A stretch of DNA of 64,000 bases. Origin: Candidatus Dichloromethanomonas elyunquensis (lineage in GTDB: Bacteria; Bacillota; Desulfitobacteriia; Desulfitobacteriales; Syntrophobotulaceae). The translations under genes and the position numbers were made by a program. The stretch covers positions 1 through 64,000 of the forward strand of contig LNDB01000008.1 of assembly GCA_001515265.1 (NCBI GenBank), given 5' to 3'. Positions 15,296-23,908 of this stretch are shown here, piece after piece. The notes below the pieces were generated by a model, which searched no databases, was not told the DNA's origin, and saw nothing but the letters and a program-made list of their open reading frames with translations. Position 1 is the stretch's first letter; every line of letters begins with the position of its first letter.

Positions 15296-17854
15296 ATGAA
15301 GATCATCCTATCACACCGCTATTTGGATTTTGATGCCTTAGCTTCTATGGTTGCTGTTCAGAGGATATACCCTGATGCAGCTTTGGTCATTGAAGGTAAG
15401 AATAATTCTTATGTCCAGGACTTTCTCGCCTTAACCAAGGAACACCTGCCCTTATTGAAGCTAAAAGATATTGATACCGGCAGGGTTGAAAAAATATTTC
15501 TTGTTGATACTCATGAATTGAGCCGTTCGGTAGGAAATAAAAATATTCTTGATCATCTCAACGAAGCAGACATTGAAATTATTGACCATCACCCTTTCGA
15601 AGGATCTGTGGAAAAAAAACATACTTTTGCAATGGTAGGGGCTTGTACGACTATTCTTGTGGAAAAAATCAAGAATATGGGTTTAAGGTTAAGCAGTTTT
15701 GATGCCACACTTATGGCTTTGGGAATCTATGACGATACGGGCAGTCTCCTATTTGAAAATACGACTTCCCGGGATGTCATGGCTGTTGCTTACCTCATTG
15801 ACCAGGGAGCTCAGCTGGGGGTTGTTGCGGAATATTTGCGGAAACCCCTTTCCAGTGAACAAATGGACCTTTTTCAACTCTTGTTGGATAACGGGAGCAC
15901 GGAATTGTTTGAAGGAACCCCGGTTTACATAACTTTTGCGGAGCAGCAGGACTTTGTAGAAGGTTTGGCGCTATTGGCCCAGAGAATCGGCGAAATAGAA
16001 AGCGCCGATATTTGGTTCATTGTTGCCCAAATGGAAAACAGGGTGCATATTGTCGCCAGATCCAGAGGAAATGTACTTCCCGTGAACAAGATAGTCGGCG
16101 TATTTGGCGGATCGGGACATGAAAAAGCTGCTTCAGCCGTTATTAAGGAAGGGGATCTGCATGAGGTTATGGGCCGGCTGCGCGAAGAAATCCAAAAGCG
16201 TATGGCAAGACCAAGTCAGATCAGGGATATCATGAGTTTCCCCGTAAAAACGGTTTACCCCGATACGACCATGGAAGAAGTAGGAAAAATACTTTTAAAG
16301 TATGGACATACCGGCGTTCCGGTTGTGGAAAACGACATGCTGGTGGGAATCATCTCCCGCAGGGATGTGGATAAGGCTTTAAAACATGGACTTCAGCACG
16401 CGCCTGCGAAGGGATTTATGACCAAAGATGTTGTGACGGTGAATCCGGATCTTGCGTGGGAGGAAGTACAAAAACTGATGGTTTTTCACGATATCGGCAG
16501 ACTTCCTGTGGTGGAAAATGGGCACCTGGTGGGAATTGTATCCAGATCGGATATCTTACGTTTGATTTATGGAAGAGCTGTGCCCACAACCAGTCTGCTG
16601 GCCAGGGAAAGAAGTTTGGCCCGCAGGGAAGACACTTTGGCATTAATCAATAATTTGCCGGAAGACTTGAAGTCTGCGCTTATCATCATCAAAGATGTTG
16701 CGGCATTAATGGATGAGCCGATTTATCTTGTGGGAGGATTTGTTCGGGATTTGCTACTGGGGGTACCGATGGCAGACCTTGATATTGTGGTGGAGGGAGA
16801 CGGTATCGCTTTCGCTAAACAGCTCCATGAAAAACTTTTCCCCAAGAAGATGATCTACCATCAGCCTTTCGGAACTGCTAAGATAGTCATGAATGATGGA
16901 ACCCATTTTGATATTGCCGGTTCCAGAAGAGAAGATTATGATTATCCGGGGGCATTGCCAACGGTAGAAGAATCTACTCTAAGAAATGATTTGTTCCGAA
17001 GGGATTTTACGATTAATGCCATGGCCATGTGTTTAAACCGGGATCGGTTTGGAGAGGTCATCGATTTCTATGGCGGTTTTAGAGATTTGCAGCAAGGGGA
17101 GATCCGCTTCCTTCACAATCTAAGCTTCATCGATGATCCGATGAGGATTATGAGAGCAATCCGGTTTGCGGAACGCTATGGATTCAAACTGGCAAAGAAT
17201 ACCGGAGATGCTATAGGCATCGCCTTAGAGGCCGATGTATTTGCCAAAATCAGTCCGGAAAGGTTTACTGAAGAACTCCTGCTGGTTTACCAGGAACGGC
17301 ATTATCAAAAGATGGGCAGAAAGTTAATAGAATATGGCGTTTTTCGGGCGTGGTTTGGTCAGGACTTTCCCTGGAATTATCATAAGGAAGAAGAAACCGC
17401 AGCTTGGCCTCTCGAAAAACGATGGTTGATGAGCCTTAAATCTATTGACGACCAAGGAGTAAATCAAATCCTGGCAAGATTGAAGATTAATAAGAATCTG
17501 CATAAAAACACAATTGAATACTTGCGGCTGCGCCAGGAACTAAGAGTGAGAATCTCGGATCTAACAAAAATAGACGAGGTATTGATGGCGGCTCCCCGAA
17601 ACCTTGTCGAAGTGTTGTCGGGCCACGAAGAATTTGAACAGGGTATCCGGCAATATTTACAAGCCGCAGCTCAAGTAGATATGGAAATCACGGGAATCCA
17701 ACTGATGGAATCAGGAATGAAAGAAGGCCCTGAAATAGGGAAAACGCTGCGGAAAATTCGCAGCCTTTGGCTTGAAGGCAAGATAACTTCTATTGAAGAA
17801 GAAAAGAAATACGTAGATCATATTTTCAGTACTGGAAGGGAGTTAATCGAATGA
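15296..17854 (+). CDS. DHH phosphoesterase-CBS-tRNA nucleotidyltransferase fusion
   Basis: 852 residues with three modules. Residues 1-310 are a DHH/DHHA1 phosphoesterase (FDALASMVA, DTHE, IIDHHP, GGSGHEKAASA). About 315-430 hold two CBS domains (IMSFPVKTVYPDTTMEEV, FMTKDVVTVNPDLAWEEV), likely nucleotide sensors. About 465-850 are a class II nucleotidyltransferase of the poly(A) polymerase/CCA type: YLVGGFVRDLLLG, the catalytic DLDIVVEGDG, RRDFTINAMA and DDPMRIMRAIRFAERYG. Such fusions are known in bacteria where CCA addition is split between two enzymes. Here it could be a CCA- or A-adding enzyme; the sequence alone does not decide. GAGGAG precedes the ATG. Confidence 0.9.
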   Translation: MKIILSHRYLDFDALASMVAVQRIYPDAALVIEGKNNSYVQDFLALTKEHLPLLKLKDIDTGRVEKIFLVDTHELSRSVGNKNILDHLNEADIEIIDHHPFEGSVEKKHTFAMVGACTTILVEKIKNMGLRLSSFDATLMALGIYDDTGSLLFENTTSRDVMAVAYLIDQGAQLGVVAEYLRKPLSSEQMDLFQLLLDNGSTELFEGTPVYITFAEQQDFVEGLALLAQRIGEIESADIWFIVAQMENRVHIVARSRGNVLPVNKIVGVFGGSGHEKAASAVIKEGDLHEVMGRLREEIQKRMARPSQIRDIMSFPVKTVYPDTTMEEVGKILLKYGHTGVPVVENDMLVGIISRRDVDKALKHGLQHAPAKGFMTKDVVTVNPDLAWEEVQKLMVFHDIGRLPVVENGHLVGIVSRSDILRLIYGRAVPTTSLLARERSLARREDTLALINNLPEDLKSALIIIKDVAALMDEPIYLVGGFVRDLLLGVPMADLDIVVEGDGIAFAKQLHEKLFPKKMIYHQPFGTAKIVMNDGTHFDIAGSRREDYDYPGALPTVEESTLRNDLFRRDFTINAMAMCLNRDRFGEVIDFYGGFRDLQQGEIRFLHNLSFIDDPMRIMRAIRFAERYGFKLAKNTGDAIGIALEADVFAKISPERFTEELLLVYQERHYQKMGRKLIEYGVFRAWFGQDFPWNYHKEEETAAWPLEKRWLMSLKSIDDQGVNQILARLKINKNLHKNTIEYLRLRQELRVRISDLTKIDEVLMAAPRNLVEVLSGHEEFEQGIRQYLQAAAQVDMEITGIQLMESGMKEGPEIGKTLRKIRSLWLEGKITSIEEEKKYVDHIFSTGRELIE

Positions 17855-18837
17855 AACGAAGAATTCTAAGCGGAATGCGTCCAACCGGATCACTTCATAT
17901 CGGACATTTGAGCGTTCTTCAGAATTGGGTGGTGCTTCAGGATGAATATGAATGTTATTTTTCAATCGTGGATTGGCATGCCCTGACTACAGGATATGAA
18001 GACAAACTGGATCTTAAAGCGCTGTCCAAAGAAATTGCCTTGGATTGGCTGAGCGTGGGAATTGATCCCCAAAAAAGCGCTGTCTTTATTCAATCCCAGG
18101 TGAAAGAACACGCTGAACTGCATTTGCTGTTCTCTATGTTTACGCCGATGTCCTGGCTGGAGAGAGTCCCGACTTATAAAGATCAAATTCAGCAGCTCGG
18201 AGAAGACGGCAAAGATTTGCATACGTACGGCTTTTTAGGTTACCCGTTGCTGCAGGCCGCCGATATACTGGTCTATAAGGCCAGTGCCGTCCCCGTTGGG
18301 GAAGATCAGGTTCCGCATATCGAATTGTCCCGGGAGATTGCCCGCAGATTTAATTATCTTTATTCCGGGGTGTTTCCCGAACCTCAGGCCCTCATCGGGA
18401 AAGTTCCGCTTTTGCCGGGGGTTGACGGCAGAAAGATGAGCAAAAGTTACAATAATGCGATCTCTTTAACTGCCTCTACGGATGAAATTGGCTTCAGGGT
18501 AAAACAAATGATTACCGATCCGCAAAGAATTCGTAAAGATGATCCGGGACACCCGGAAGTATGCGTGGTTTCAAAATTCCATAAGATTTATTCTCCCGAC
18601 ATTGATCGGATTGAACGGGACTGTAAGGCCGGAAAAATAGGTTGCGTTGCTTGTAAAAAGTATTTGGCCGAAAATATTGATAAGGTTTTAGCCCCTTATC
18701 GTGAAAGAAGGAAACTCTGGCAAGAGGAAGGAAAAGTGGAAAGCGTTCTTCAGGAAGGCACTGAAAAGGCGAGAGCAACTGCTTCTGATACCATGAATGA
18801 AGTACGAAAAGTGATGGGTCTCTATGGAAGCCGCTAA
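17851..18837 (+). CDS. trpS: Tryptophanyl-tRNA synthetase
   Basis: 328 residues, a normal bacterial TrpRS. Class I motifs are SGMRPTGSLHIGHLSVL (HIGH) and GRKMSKSYNNAI (KMSKS); the Trp-site region LLQAADILVYKASAVPVGEDQ is present. It overlaps the end of the upstream fusion gene by 4 nt (ATGA), pairing a tRNA end-maturation enzyme with a tRNA synthetase. No T-box leader is visible because the gene has no leader of its own. Confidence 0.96.
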   Translation: MKRRILSGMRPTGSLHIGHLSVLQNWVVLQDEYECYFSIVDWHALTTGYEDKLDLKALSKEIALDWLSVGIDPQKSAVFIQSQVKEHAELHLLFSMFTPMSWLERVPTYKDQIQQLGEDGKDLHTYGFLGYPLLQAADILVYKASAVPVGEDQVPHIELSREIARRFNYLYSGVFPEPQALIGKVPLLPGVDGRKMSKSYNNAISLTASTDEIGFRVKQMITDPQRIRKDDPGHPEVCVVSKFHKIYSPDIDRIERDCKAGKIGCVACKKYLAENIDKVLAPYRERRKLWQEEGKVESVLQEGTEKARATASDTMNEVRKVMGLYGSR

Positions 18838-19597
18838 ACAAACCCCTTATGTGGAACTTCCTGCCTTTCAAGGACCTTTGGATCTTCTTCTGCATTTGAT
18901 TCAGCAAAACAAAGTAGATATTTATGATATTCCTATTGCTGTAATAGCAGATCAATTCATTGCCACGGTCAAAAAGATGGAAGAACTGGATATGGATATT
19001 ACATCCGAGTTTTTGGTATTAGCCGCGCAGCTTCTGCATCTGAAATCCCGGCAGCTGCTTCCCAAACCGCAAAAGACGGAAGAAGACCTTCAACTGGAAG
19101 AAGAACTGAAACAAGATTTAGTGGAAAGACTCATAGCTTACAGAGCGTTTAAGGAGATGGCCGTTTATTTGGGCTCAAGGGCCGAATCTTCAGGTAACAG
19201 GTATTTCAGGGAAATTGATCTCGATGAGTTCATTGCTAAACTGAAACCTCCCAATCCTTTGCTGGGGGTAGGGATGGATGAATTGATGCAGGCCTTTGAT
19301 GCAGTCCTAAAAAGAGTAGAAAAAGGGGAATATGTCCATTACGTTCAGGTGGACGAAATTCCTGTGGAAATGATGATTGATGATATCATGAGAAGAATGA
19401 TCCTGAATCCCAAAGGCATGAGATTCATCCAGCTGCTCAGATATAAAACCCGTGCGGAAACCGTTGTTGCTTTTGTTGCTATTCTCGAATTATTAAAAGA
19501 AGGAAAAATCAGAGCAGAACAAGGGGAAAAAAGGAATGACATTTTTATTGTTCCAACGGACAGGGCTTGGGATTTGATAAATGAGGAGTCGGTTTAA
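18824..19597 (+). CDS. scpA: Segregation and condensation protein A
   Basis: 257 residues. Kleisin subunit of the bacterial SMC-ScpAB condensin. The N-terminal signature FQGPLDLLLHLIQQNKVDIYDIPIA is canonical, followed by DMDITSEFLVLAAQLLHLKSRQLLP. The C-terminal winged helix is around VVAFVAILELLKEGKIRAEQ. The start overlaps trpS by 14 nt. Confidence 0.95.
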   Translation: MEAAKQTPYVELPAFQGPLDLLLHLIQQNKVDIYDIPIAVIADQFIATVKKMEELDMDITSEFLVLAAQLLHLKSRQLLPKPQKTEEDLQLEEELKQDLVERLIAYRAFKEMAVYLGSRAESSGNRYFREIDLDEFIAKLKPPNPLLGVGMDELMQAFDAVLKRVEKGEYVHYVQVDEIPVEMMIDDIMRRMILNPKGMRFIQLLRYKTRAETVVAFVAILELLKEGKIRAEQGEKRNDIFIVPTDRAWDLINEESV

Positions 19598-20169
19598 TGC
19601 TTTTTCAGGAAACGGAAATAGCTGCCCTGGAAGCTTTACTTTTTATGGCCAAAGAACCGCTGCAGGTCCATAAACTTGCTGAAATTCTTGAAATCTCTTC
19701 TGACAATGTGATTGAGCTGGCGGAAGTGTTAAAGGAAAGATATGCATCCCCTTCCAGCGGATTTATCCTGATTGAACTGAAAAATGGTTATCGGTTAGGA
19801 ACAAAGCCGGAAATAGCCCGTTACATTGAAGTTTTATATAAGCAGCCATCCCAAATGCTTTCCAACGCAGCTTTGGAAGTATTATCAATTGTTGCCTATA
19901 AGCAGCCTATTACCCGCGGGGAGATTGATTTTATCCGCGGGGTTCAGTCTGACCGCGCCATAGCTACACTTGCCGAAAAAGGGCTTGTCAGGGAAATTGG
20001 CCGAAAAGACGGACCGGGCAGGCCTATCCTCTATGGAACAACGGAAGAGTTTTTGATTCATTTTGGGATTAAATCCCTTCATGAGCTTCCCGAACTTGGT
20101 GAATTTAAAGATACGGAAACAGAAGGGTCAGAAGAAAAAAAGCAGAATATATTGAAGACTGAGCAGTAA
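19597..20169 (+). CDS. scpB: Segregation and condensation protein B
   Basis: 190 residues. Two winged-helix domains that clamp ScpA. Family motifs are EALLFMAKEPLQVHKLAEIL, NGYRLGTKPE, ALEVLSIVAYKQPITRGEI and GRPILYGTTEEFLIHFG. It begins at the last base of scpA (TAATG), so the pair is coupled. Confidence 0.95.
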   Translation: MLFQETEIAALEALLFMAKEPLQVHKLAEILEISSDNVIELAEVLKERYASPSSGFILIELKNGYRLGTKPEIARYIEVLYKQPSQMLSNAALEVLSIVAYKQPITRGEIDFIRGVQSDRAIATLAEKGLVREIGRKDGPGRPILYGTTEEFLIHFGIKSLHELPELGEFKDTETEGSEEKKQNILKTEQ

Positions 20170-20202
20170 AAGATGCAAATCACGATGGAGATGATCCTTG
20201 AG

Positions 20203-20231
20203 TTGTAAACAAAATCACTTTGTGGTAATAT
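20203..20231 (+). promoter_or_regulatory. Sigma-A promoter of lysA
   Basis: TTGTAA, 17 bp, TAATAT, about 20 bp upstream of the lysine riboswitch. Confidence 0.6.
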
Positions 20232-20251
20232 ACTTTGTATAATTGAATTTG

Positions 20252-20420
20252 CGGGGATAGAGGCGCGGTAATCAAGAGTAGGTATTCGGAGAAGGCAATC
20301 GGTGAAGAATACGGAAAGGGATTACTGCCGAAGCTTACGTCCGGCTGGGACTTAAGCTGGGCCCACACTGAAAAAGTATGGGACTGTCATTCTTAGAGGA
20401 ATGAAGCGCTGTCTGGGACA
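20252..20420 (+). ncRNA. Lysine riboswitch (L box)
   Basis: The spacer contains the landmarks of the lysine aptamer: GATAGAGGCGCGG at the 5' side of P1, AGAGTA, GTGAAGAATACGGAAAGGG, GCCGAAG, GGCTGGGA, and GCTGTCTGGGAC at the 3' side. P1 can pair AGAGGCGC with GCGCTGTCT. It is followed by a Rho-independent terminator and then lysA, so lysine binding should stop transcription. Confidence 0.9.
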
Positions 20421-20467
20421 TGGAAAATAATAGATATCTTCGGGTATGTCTATTGATGAGTTTCGTG

Positions 20468-20498
20468 GTTTACGGGTCGTTCCTCGTAAACTTTTTTT
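20468..20498 (+). terminator. Riboswitch-controlled terminator before lysA
   Basis: GTTTACG and CGTAAAC form a perfect 7-bp stem with a 10-nt loop, followed directly by seven T. It ends 22 bp before the lysA start codon, making it the expression platform of the lysine riboswitch. Confidence 0.85.
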
Positions 20499-20519
20499 AT
20501 TTTGAAGGAGGATCGCATT

Positions 20520-21773
20520 ATGGTACAAAAAAAGCTGCCTTTTACGACAGAAGAACTTGCAAGGATTGCGCAACAATACGGTACTCCTTTTCATATTTAT
20601 GATGAAAAGGCTATCAGAGAGAATGTTCACCGTTTACAGAAAGCTTTCTCCTGGGTCAAAGGGTTTAAAGAGCATTTTGCCGTAAAAGCGACTCCCAATC
20701 CGTACATTTTGAAAGTCTTGGCTGAAGAAGGGATCGGAGCAGACTGCAGTTCACTTCCCGAGCTGATTTTGGCTGAAAAAGTTGGGCTTCGGGGCGAGGA
20801 TATCGTTTTTACCTCCAATGATACTCCTGCGGAAGAATATAGAAAGGCGCGGGAAATTGGTGCATTAATTAATTTAGATGATATTACGCATATTGATTTT
20901 TTGGCCAGGGAAGCCGGTATTCCTGAAAAGATCTCTTTCCGGTATAATCCGGGGTCGCTTCGTCAGGGGGGCAACACCATTATCGGGAACCCGGAACATG
21001 CCAAATACGGTGTGACCAGGGCTCAGATTTTTGAAGGATATGCCGCATTAAGAAGCCTGGGGGCTCAGCGCTTTGGCCTTCATACCATGATTATTTCCAA
21101 TGAGCTTGACCCGGATTATTTCGTGGAAACGGCCAGGATGATGTTTGAATTGGCGGTAGAAATTAAGCAGAAGCTGGGTGTACGGATTGAAACGATCAAC
21201 CTGGGAGGGGGTATTGGTATTCCCTACCGCCCTGAACAGGAACCTGTTAATTTGGAATATTTGGGGGACAAGATCAGGGAAGTCTATGAGAAGTTGATCG
21301 TTCCCAATGGACTTGATCCAATGAGGATTGCTATGGAATGCGGCAGAATGATTACCGGTCCTTACGGTTATCTTGTTGCGCGAGCGATCCATAAAAAAGA
21401 AATCTATAAAAACTATATTGGACTGGACGCCTGTATGGCCAATTTAATGAGACCGGGAGTTTATGGGGCCTATCACCATATTACGGTATCCGGCAAAGAA
21501 CAAGCCGCACCGGAACACCGGTATGATGTGACCGGAAGCCTGTGTGAGAACAATGATAAATTTGCAGTAGACAGGATGCTTCCGAAAATAGATACCGGGG
21601 ACTTGGTCGTTATCCATGATACCGGCGCCCATGGCCATGCCATGGGCTTTAATTACAACGGGAAGCTCCGGTCCAAAGAATTACTGCTTAAGGCCGATGG
21701 GTCTGTAAAACTTATCCGGCGAGCAGAAACCATGGATGATTATTTTGCAACTATTGACTTTGCCAATCTTTAA
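20520..21773 (+). CDS. lysA: Diaminopimelate decarboxylase
   Basis: 417 residues from the ATG at 20520, 8 nt after AAGGAGG; the ORF-track TTG at 20502 lies before that site. Converts meso-diaminopimelate to lysine. It is a fold-III PLP enzyme: FAVKATPNPYILKVL carries the PLP lysine, then SSLPELILAEK, INLGGGIGIPY, MECGRMITGPYGYLVARA, and the catalytic Cys region GSLCENND. The lysine riboswitch upstream agrees with the function. Confidence 0.95.
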   Translation: MVQKKLPFTTEELARIAQQYGTPFHIYDEKAIRENVHRLQKAFSWVKGFKEHFAVKATPNPYILKVLAEEGIGADCSSLPELILAEKVGLRGEDIVFTSNDTPAEEYRKAREIGALINLDDITHIDFLAREAGIPEKISFRYNPGSLRQGGNTIIGNPEHAKYGVTRAQIFEGYAALRSLGAQRFGLHTMIISNELDPDYFVETARMMFELAVEIKQKLGVRIETINLGGGIGIPYRPEQEPVNLEYLGDKIREVYEKLIVPNGLDPMRIAMECGRMITGPYGYLVARAIHKKEIYKNYIGLDACMANLMRPGVYGAYHHITVSGKEQAAPEHRYDVTGSLCENNDKFAVDRMLPKIDTGDLVVIHDTGAHGHAMGFNYNGKLRSKELLLKADGSVKLIRRAETMDDYFATIDFANL

Positions 21774-22592
21774 TCACTTGCAATTATTTTTTAAAATCAG
21801 GACTGCGTTAAAAGCACAGCCTAAGAGTAAAATGATACAGCTCCAATACAGCCAGAGCAGAAGAATCATGCCTCCCCCAATACTGCCGTAGGTAACTGTG
21901 TAACTGTTGAAATGTTTAAAATAAAAGGAAAAGGCGAGAGATATGATTACCCATCCTCCGGCTGAAAATAAAGAACCGGGAAAGACCTGCCGAAGGGTAA
22001 ATGAAGGTCCTGTTGCCGTTTTGTTGATGATGATAAACGTCAAGACAAGCAGAAAAAATTGGATAATTAATCGGATATCGTGCCAAATCCCCTCGAAAAT
22101 GCCGGTCGCTCCAAACAACTGAAACAACCAATCACCAAACATTTCTCCCCAAAACAATAGGCTGATAGAACCGAGAAGAGTAACTACGAAAATAATAAGC
22201 AGCAGTACTGAAATCAGTTTTTGCCGGAAGAAAGAACGTTTTTCCTTGAGACCATAGGCTTTGGTCATCCCTCTCAGAAGGGCATTGATGCCGTTCAGGG
22301 AAGCCCAGGCTGCGCCTAACATCCCAATAGACAGCAGCGTGAAACTTCGTGTAGAAAAAATTTCGTAGAGGATGCTTTCAACCATATGATAGGTCTCATA
22401 GGGTATCAGGTACTTAAAATCTTCAAAAACCTGTTCGCTGTTCAGGTTTGCGTAGCCTGCCAAGGTTAGGACAAAGATCAATAATGGAAAGAAAGACAGG
22501 ATAATATAATACGTTACCTGTCCCCCTAAAGCTATGAGTTCATTTTTATTGACCAGTTCCCAATAACTGAACAAGAACTTCCGCCAATTCAA
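21774..22592 (-). CDS. YihY/BrkB-family inner-membrane protein
   Basis: 272 residues if started at the TTG at 22592 (AAGGAGTGAAGG upstream); the track GTG at 22601 overlaps that site. Six membrane segments are visible, with the family marks LGGQVTYYIILSFFPLLIFVL near the N-terminus, ISIGMLGAAWASLNGINALLRGMTKAY in the middle, and YGSIGGGMILLLWLYWSCIILLLG at the C-terminus. Older annotations call the family ribonuclease BN, which is not supported biochemically. Function unknown. Convergent with lysA with no space between stop codons. Confidence 0.85.
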   Translation of the reverse strand: MNWRKFLFSYWELVNKNELIALGGQVTYYIILSFFPLLIFVLTLAGYANLNSEQVFEDFKYLIPYETYHMVESILYEIFSTRSFTLLSIGMLGAAWASLNGINALLRGMTKAYGLKEKRSFFRQKLISVLLLIIFVVTLLGSISLLFWGEMFGDWLFQLFGATGIFEGIWHDIRLIIQFFLLVLTFIIINKTATGPSFTLRQVFPGSLFSAGGWVIISLAFSFYFKHFNSYTVTYGSIGGGMILLLWLYWSCIILLLGCAFNAVLILKNNCK

Positions 22593-22623
22593 AACCTTCA
22601 CTCCTTATATCTGTTTATCCAAT

Positions 22624-23010
22624 TTAAAAGATATTATTCAACCTTAATGATTCTGATTCAGGTATGTTTTCCAGCAGGACCATTAAGGTGTTCAGTTCCG
22701 CCAGAGAATGAGAAGTTTCTTGATTCAGGGTATATTGCCGGAGACGGGCATAACTGATTTCTATCGTATCCAACGTATTGTGATTGAGTATAATAGCCCA
22801 CCAGAGTTTGGCCTGGGACCAATCATCCAAGGTTTCATCGATAAGTGCGGAAGCTTCATTCCACCGGTTGGAATGAATGAGAACCTCAGCTTGATTTAAT
22901 TCTGCCTGAATAGTTTGTGCGGTATGTTGAATTTGGATTCCCAAATAGGCAGAAATACTAATTAAGATTAAAAATCCCAAAATAATTGCTATGGTGGCTC
23001 GCATTCTCAT
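22624..23010 (-). CDS. DUF4363-type membrane-anchored protein
   Basis: 128 residues. One N-terminal membrane helix (TIAIILGFLILISISAYLG) is followed by a helical extracytoplasmic region with repeating Trp/Leu (NRWNEASALIDETLDDWSQAKLWW, SYARLRQYTLNQETS), the pattern of DUF4363. It overlaps the upstream DUF421 gene by 4 nt (ATGA). The second Met (23004) is better spaced from AAGGGG. DUF421-DUF4363 pairs recur in spore formers; their role is not established. Confidence 0.75.
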   Translation of the reverse strand: MRMRATIAIILGFLILISISAYLGIQIQHTAQTIQAELNQAEVLIHSNRWNEASALIDETLDDWSQAKLWWAIILNHNTLDTIEISYARLRQYTLNQETSHSLAELNTLMVLLENIPESESLRLNNIF

Positions 23011-23699
23011 TCACCCCTTGAAGATTTATCTGCTTTTTCTTGCACATATAATTTGCCCTGTGTCCCGATGCTCGCTATAAGAACTTTTTTATAGTCCTTG
23101 ATATTTGCCTTGGTTAATTCTTGTTCCAGCCAATTCATGTTGACGTTGGCTTTGGTAAAATTTTTCTGTTGAAGAACCCCGTCCATGATCAAGGTATAGG
23201 GCAACGTTTCGCCGGCGACTTCAATTTTTAGATCTTCCGGGTTTGCAGGACGTTTTGTGGATTTTGGAATCACGCTGAGTTGTCCGTTGGTTTCCAGGAT
23301 AGCATATTCAACATCGGCTAAATCCGGGATATTTTTAACCCTTAACTGTTCCAGCAAGTCACTGAGGTTATATCGAAGTTTGCGGAGCTCATCCTCGAGG
23401 ATGTGTCCTTTATCGATCAAAACCGTAGGGGTTCCGCAAATAATTGCCCTGGCTTTTTCACTTTTTAGTGACACATGGGAGATCGTTATTCCCAGGAGCA
23501 AAAGGATGAGGACCGGAAGGAGACCGGCAATAAGTGGAATACCTATATCTTGACTGGGTATGGCAGCCAGCTCCGAAATCATCAAAACGATAACCAGCTC
23601 AAACGGCTGCAGCTGTCCAATCTGTCTCTTACCCATGACGCGAAGCACCGCGACAATGATTAAATAGAGAATAACAGTACGGATAATACTTATAAGCAT
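23007..23699 (-). CDS. DUF421 (YetF-like) membrane protein
   Basis: 230 residues from the ATG at 23699, preceded by AAAGGAGC; the track start at 23717 is upstream of that site. Three N-terminal membrane helices include VAVLRVMGKRQIGQLQPFELVIVLMISELAAIPSQD, which is the family hallmark. The C-terminal cytoplasmic alpha/beta domain has IICGTPTVLIDKGHILEDEL and DLLEQLRVKNIPDLADVEYAILETNG. Related YetF/YrbG proteins affect spore germination in Bacillus. Coupled to the DUF4363 gene. Confidence 0.85.
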   Translation of the reverse strand: MLISIIRTVILYLIIVAVLRVMGKRQIGQLQPFELVIVLMISELAAIPSQDIGIPLIAGLLPVLILLLLGITISHVSLKSEKARAIICGTPTVLIDKGHILEDELRKLRYNLSDLLEQLRVKNIPDLADVEYAILETNGQLSVIPKSTKRPANPEDLKIEVAGETLPYTLIMDGVLQQKNFTKANVNMNWLEQELTKANIKDYKKVLIASIGTQGKLYVQEKADKSSRGE

Positions 23700-23727
23700 G
23701 AAAGAGCTCCTTTCCAAAATAATGTTT

Positions 23728-23744
23728 TAATGCAAGTTGCATTA
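23728..23744. promoter_or_regulatory. Perfect 17-bp palindrome in the DUF421/actin-like divergent spacer
   Basis: TAATGCAA-G-TTGCATTA is exactly symmetric (8-1-8). It lies 29 bp upstream of the DUF421 start and about 165 bp upstream of the actin-like gene. It looks like a transcription-factor operator; no candidate regulator can be named. Confidence 0.45.
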
Positions 23745-23853
23745 CGGTCAATCATTATTTTCTTCCTTCAGGAAAAAGATTATTCCTTAAAAAATTAAGA
23801 AAATTGAAGCGCTCAAAATCTTCCCAAGGGCATGGATTTGGTATACAATAGTT

Positions 23854-23872
23854 TAAATGAGAAAAAGTCAAA
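23854..23872 (+). repeat. 19-bp direct repeat, copy 1 (upstream of the actin-like gene)
   Basis: TAAATGAGAAAAAGTCAAA. A second copy with two mismatches lies at 25572-25590, just after the partner gene, so the pair brackets the two-gene operon. Confidence 0.5.
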
Positions 23873-23908
23873 ATAACCTCATTTTTTGAAATTTAAGGAG
23901 GAAAGAGC

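Noticed and set aside
23718-23908. parC-like iteron array upstream of the actin-like gene
   Set aside because: No array of short repeats is present; only one palindrome and one copy of a 19-bp repeat.
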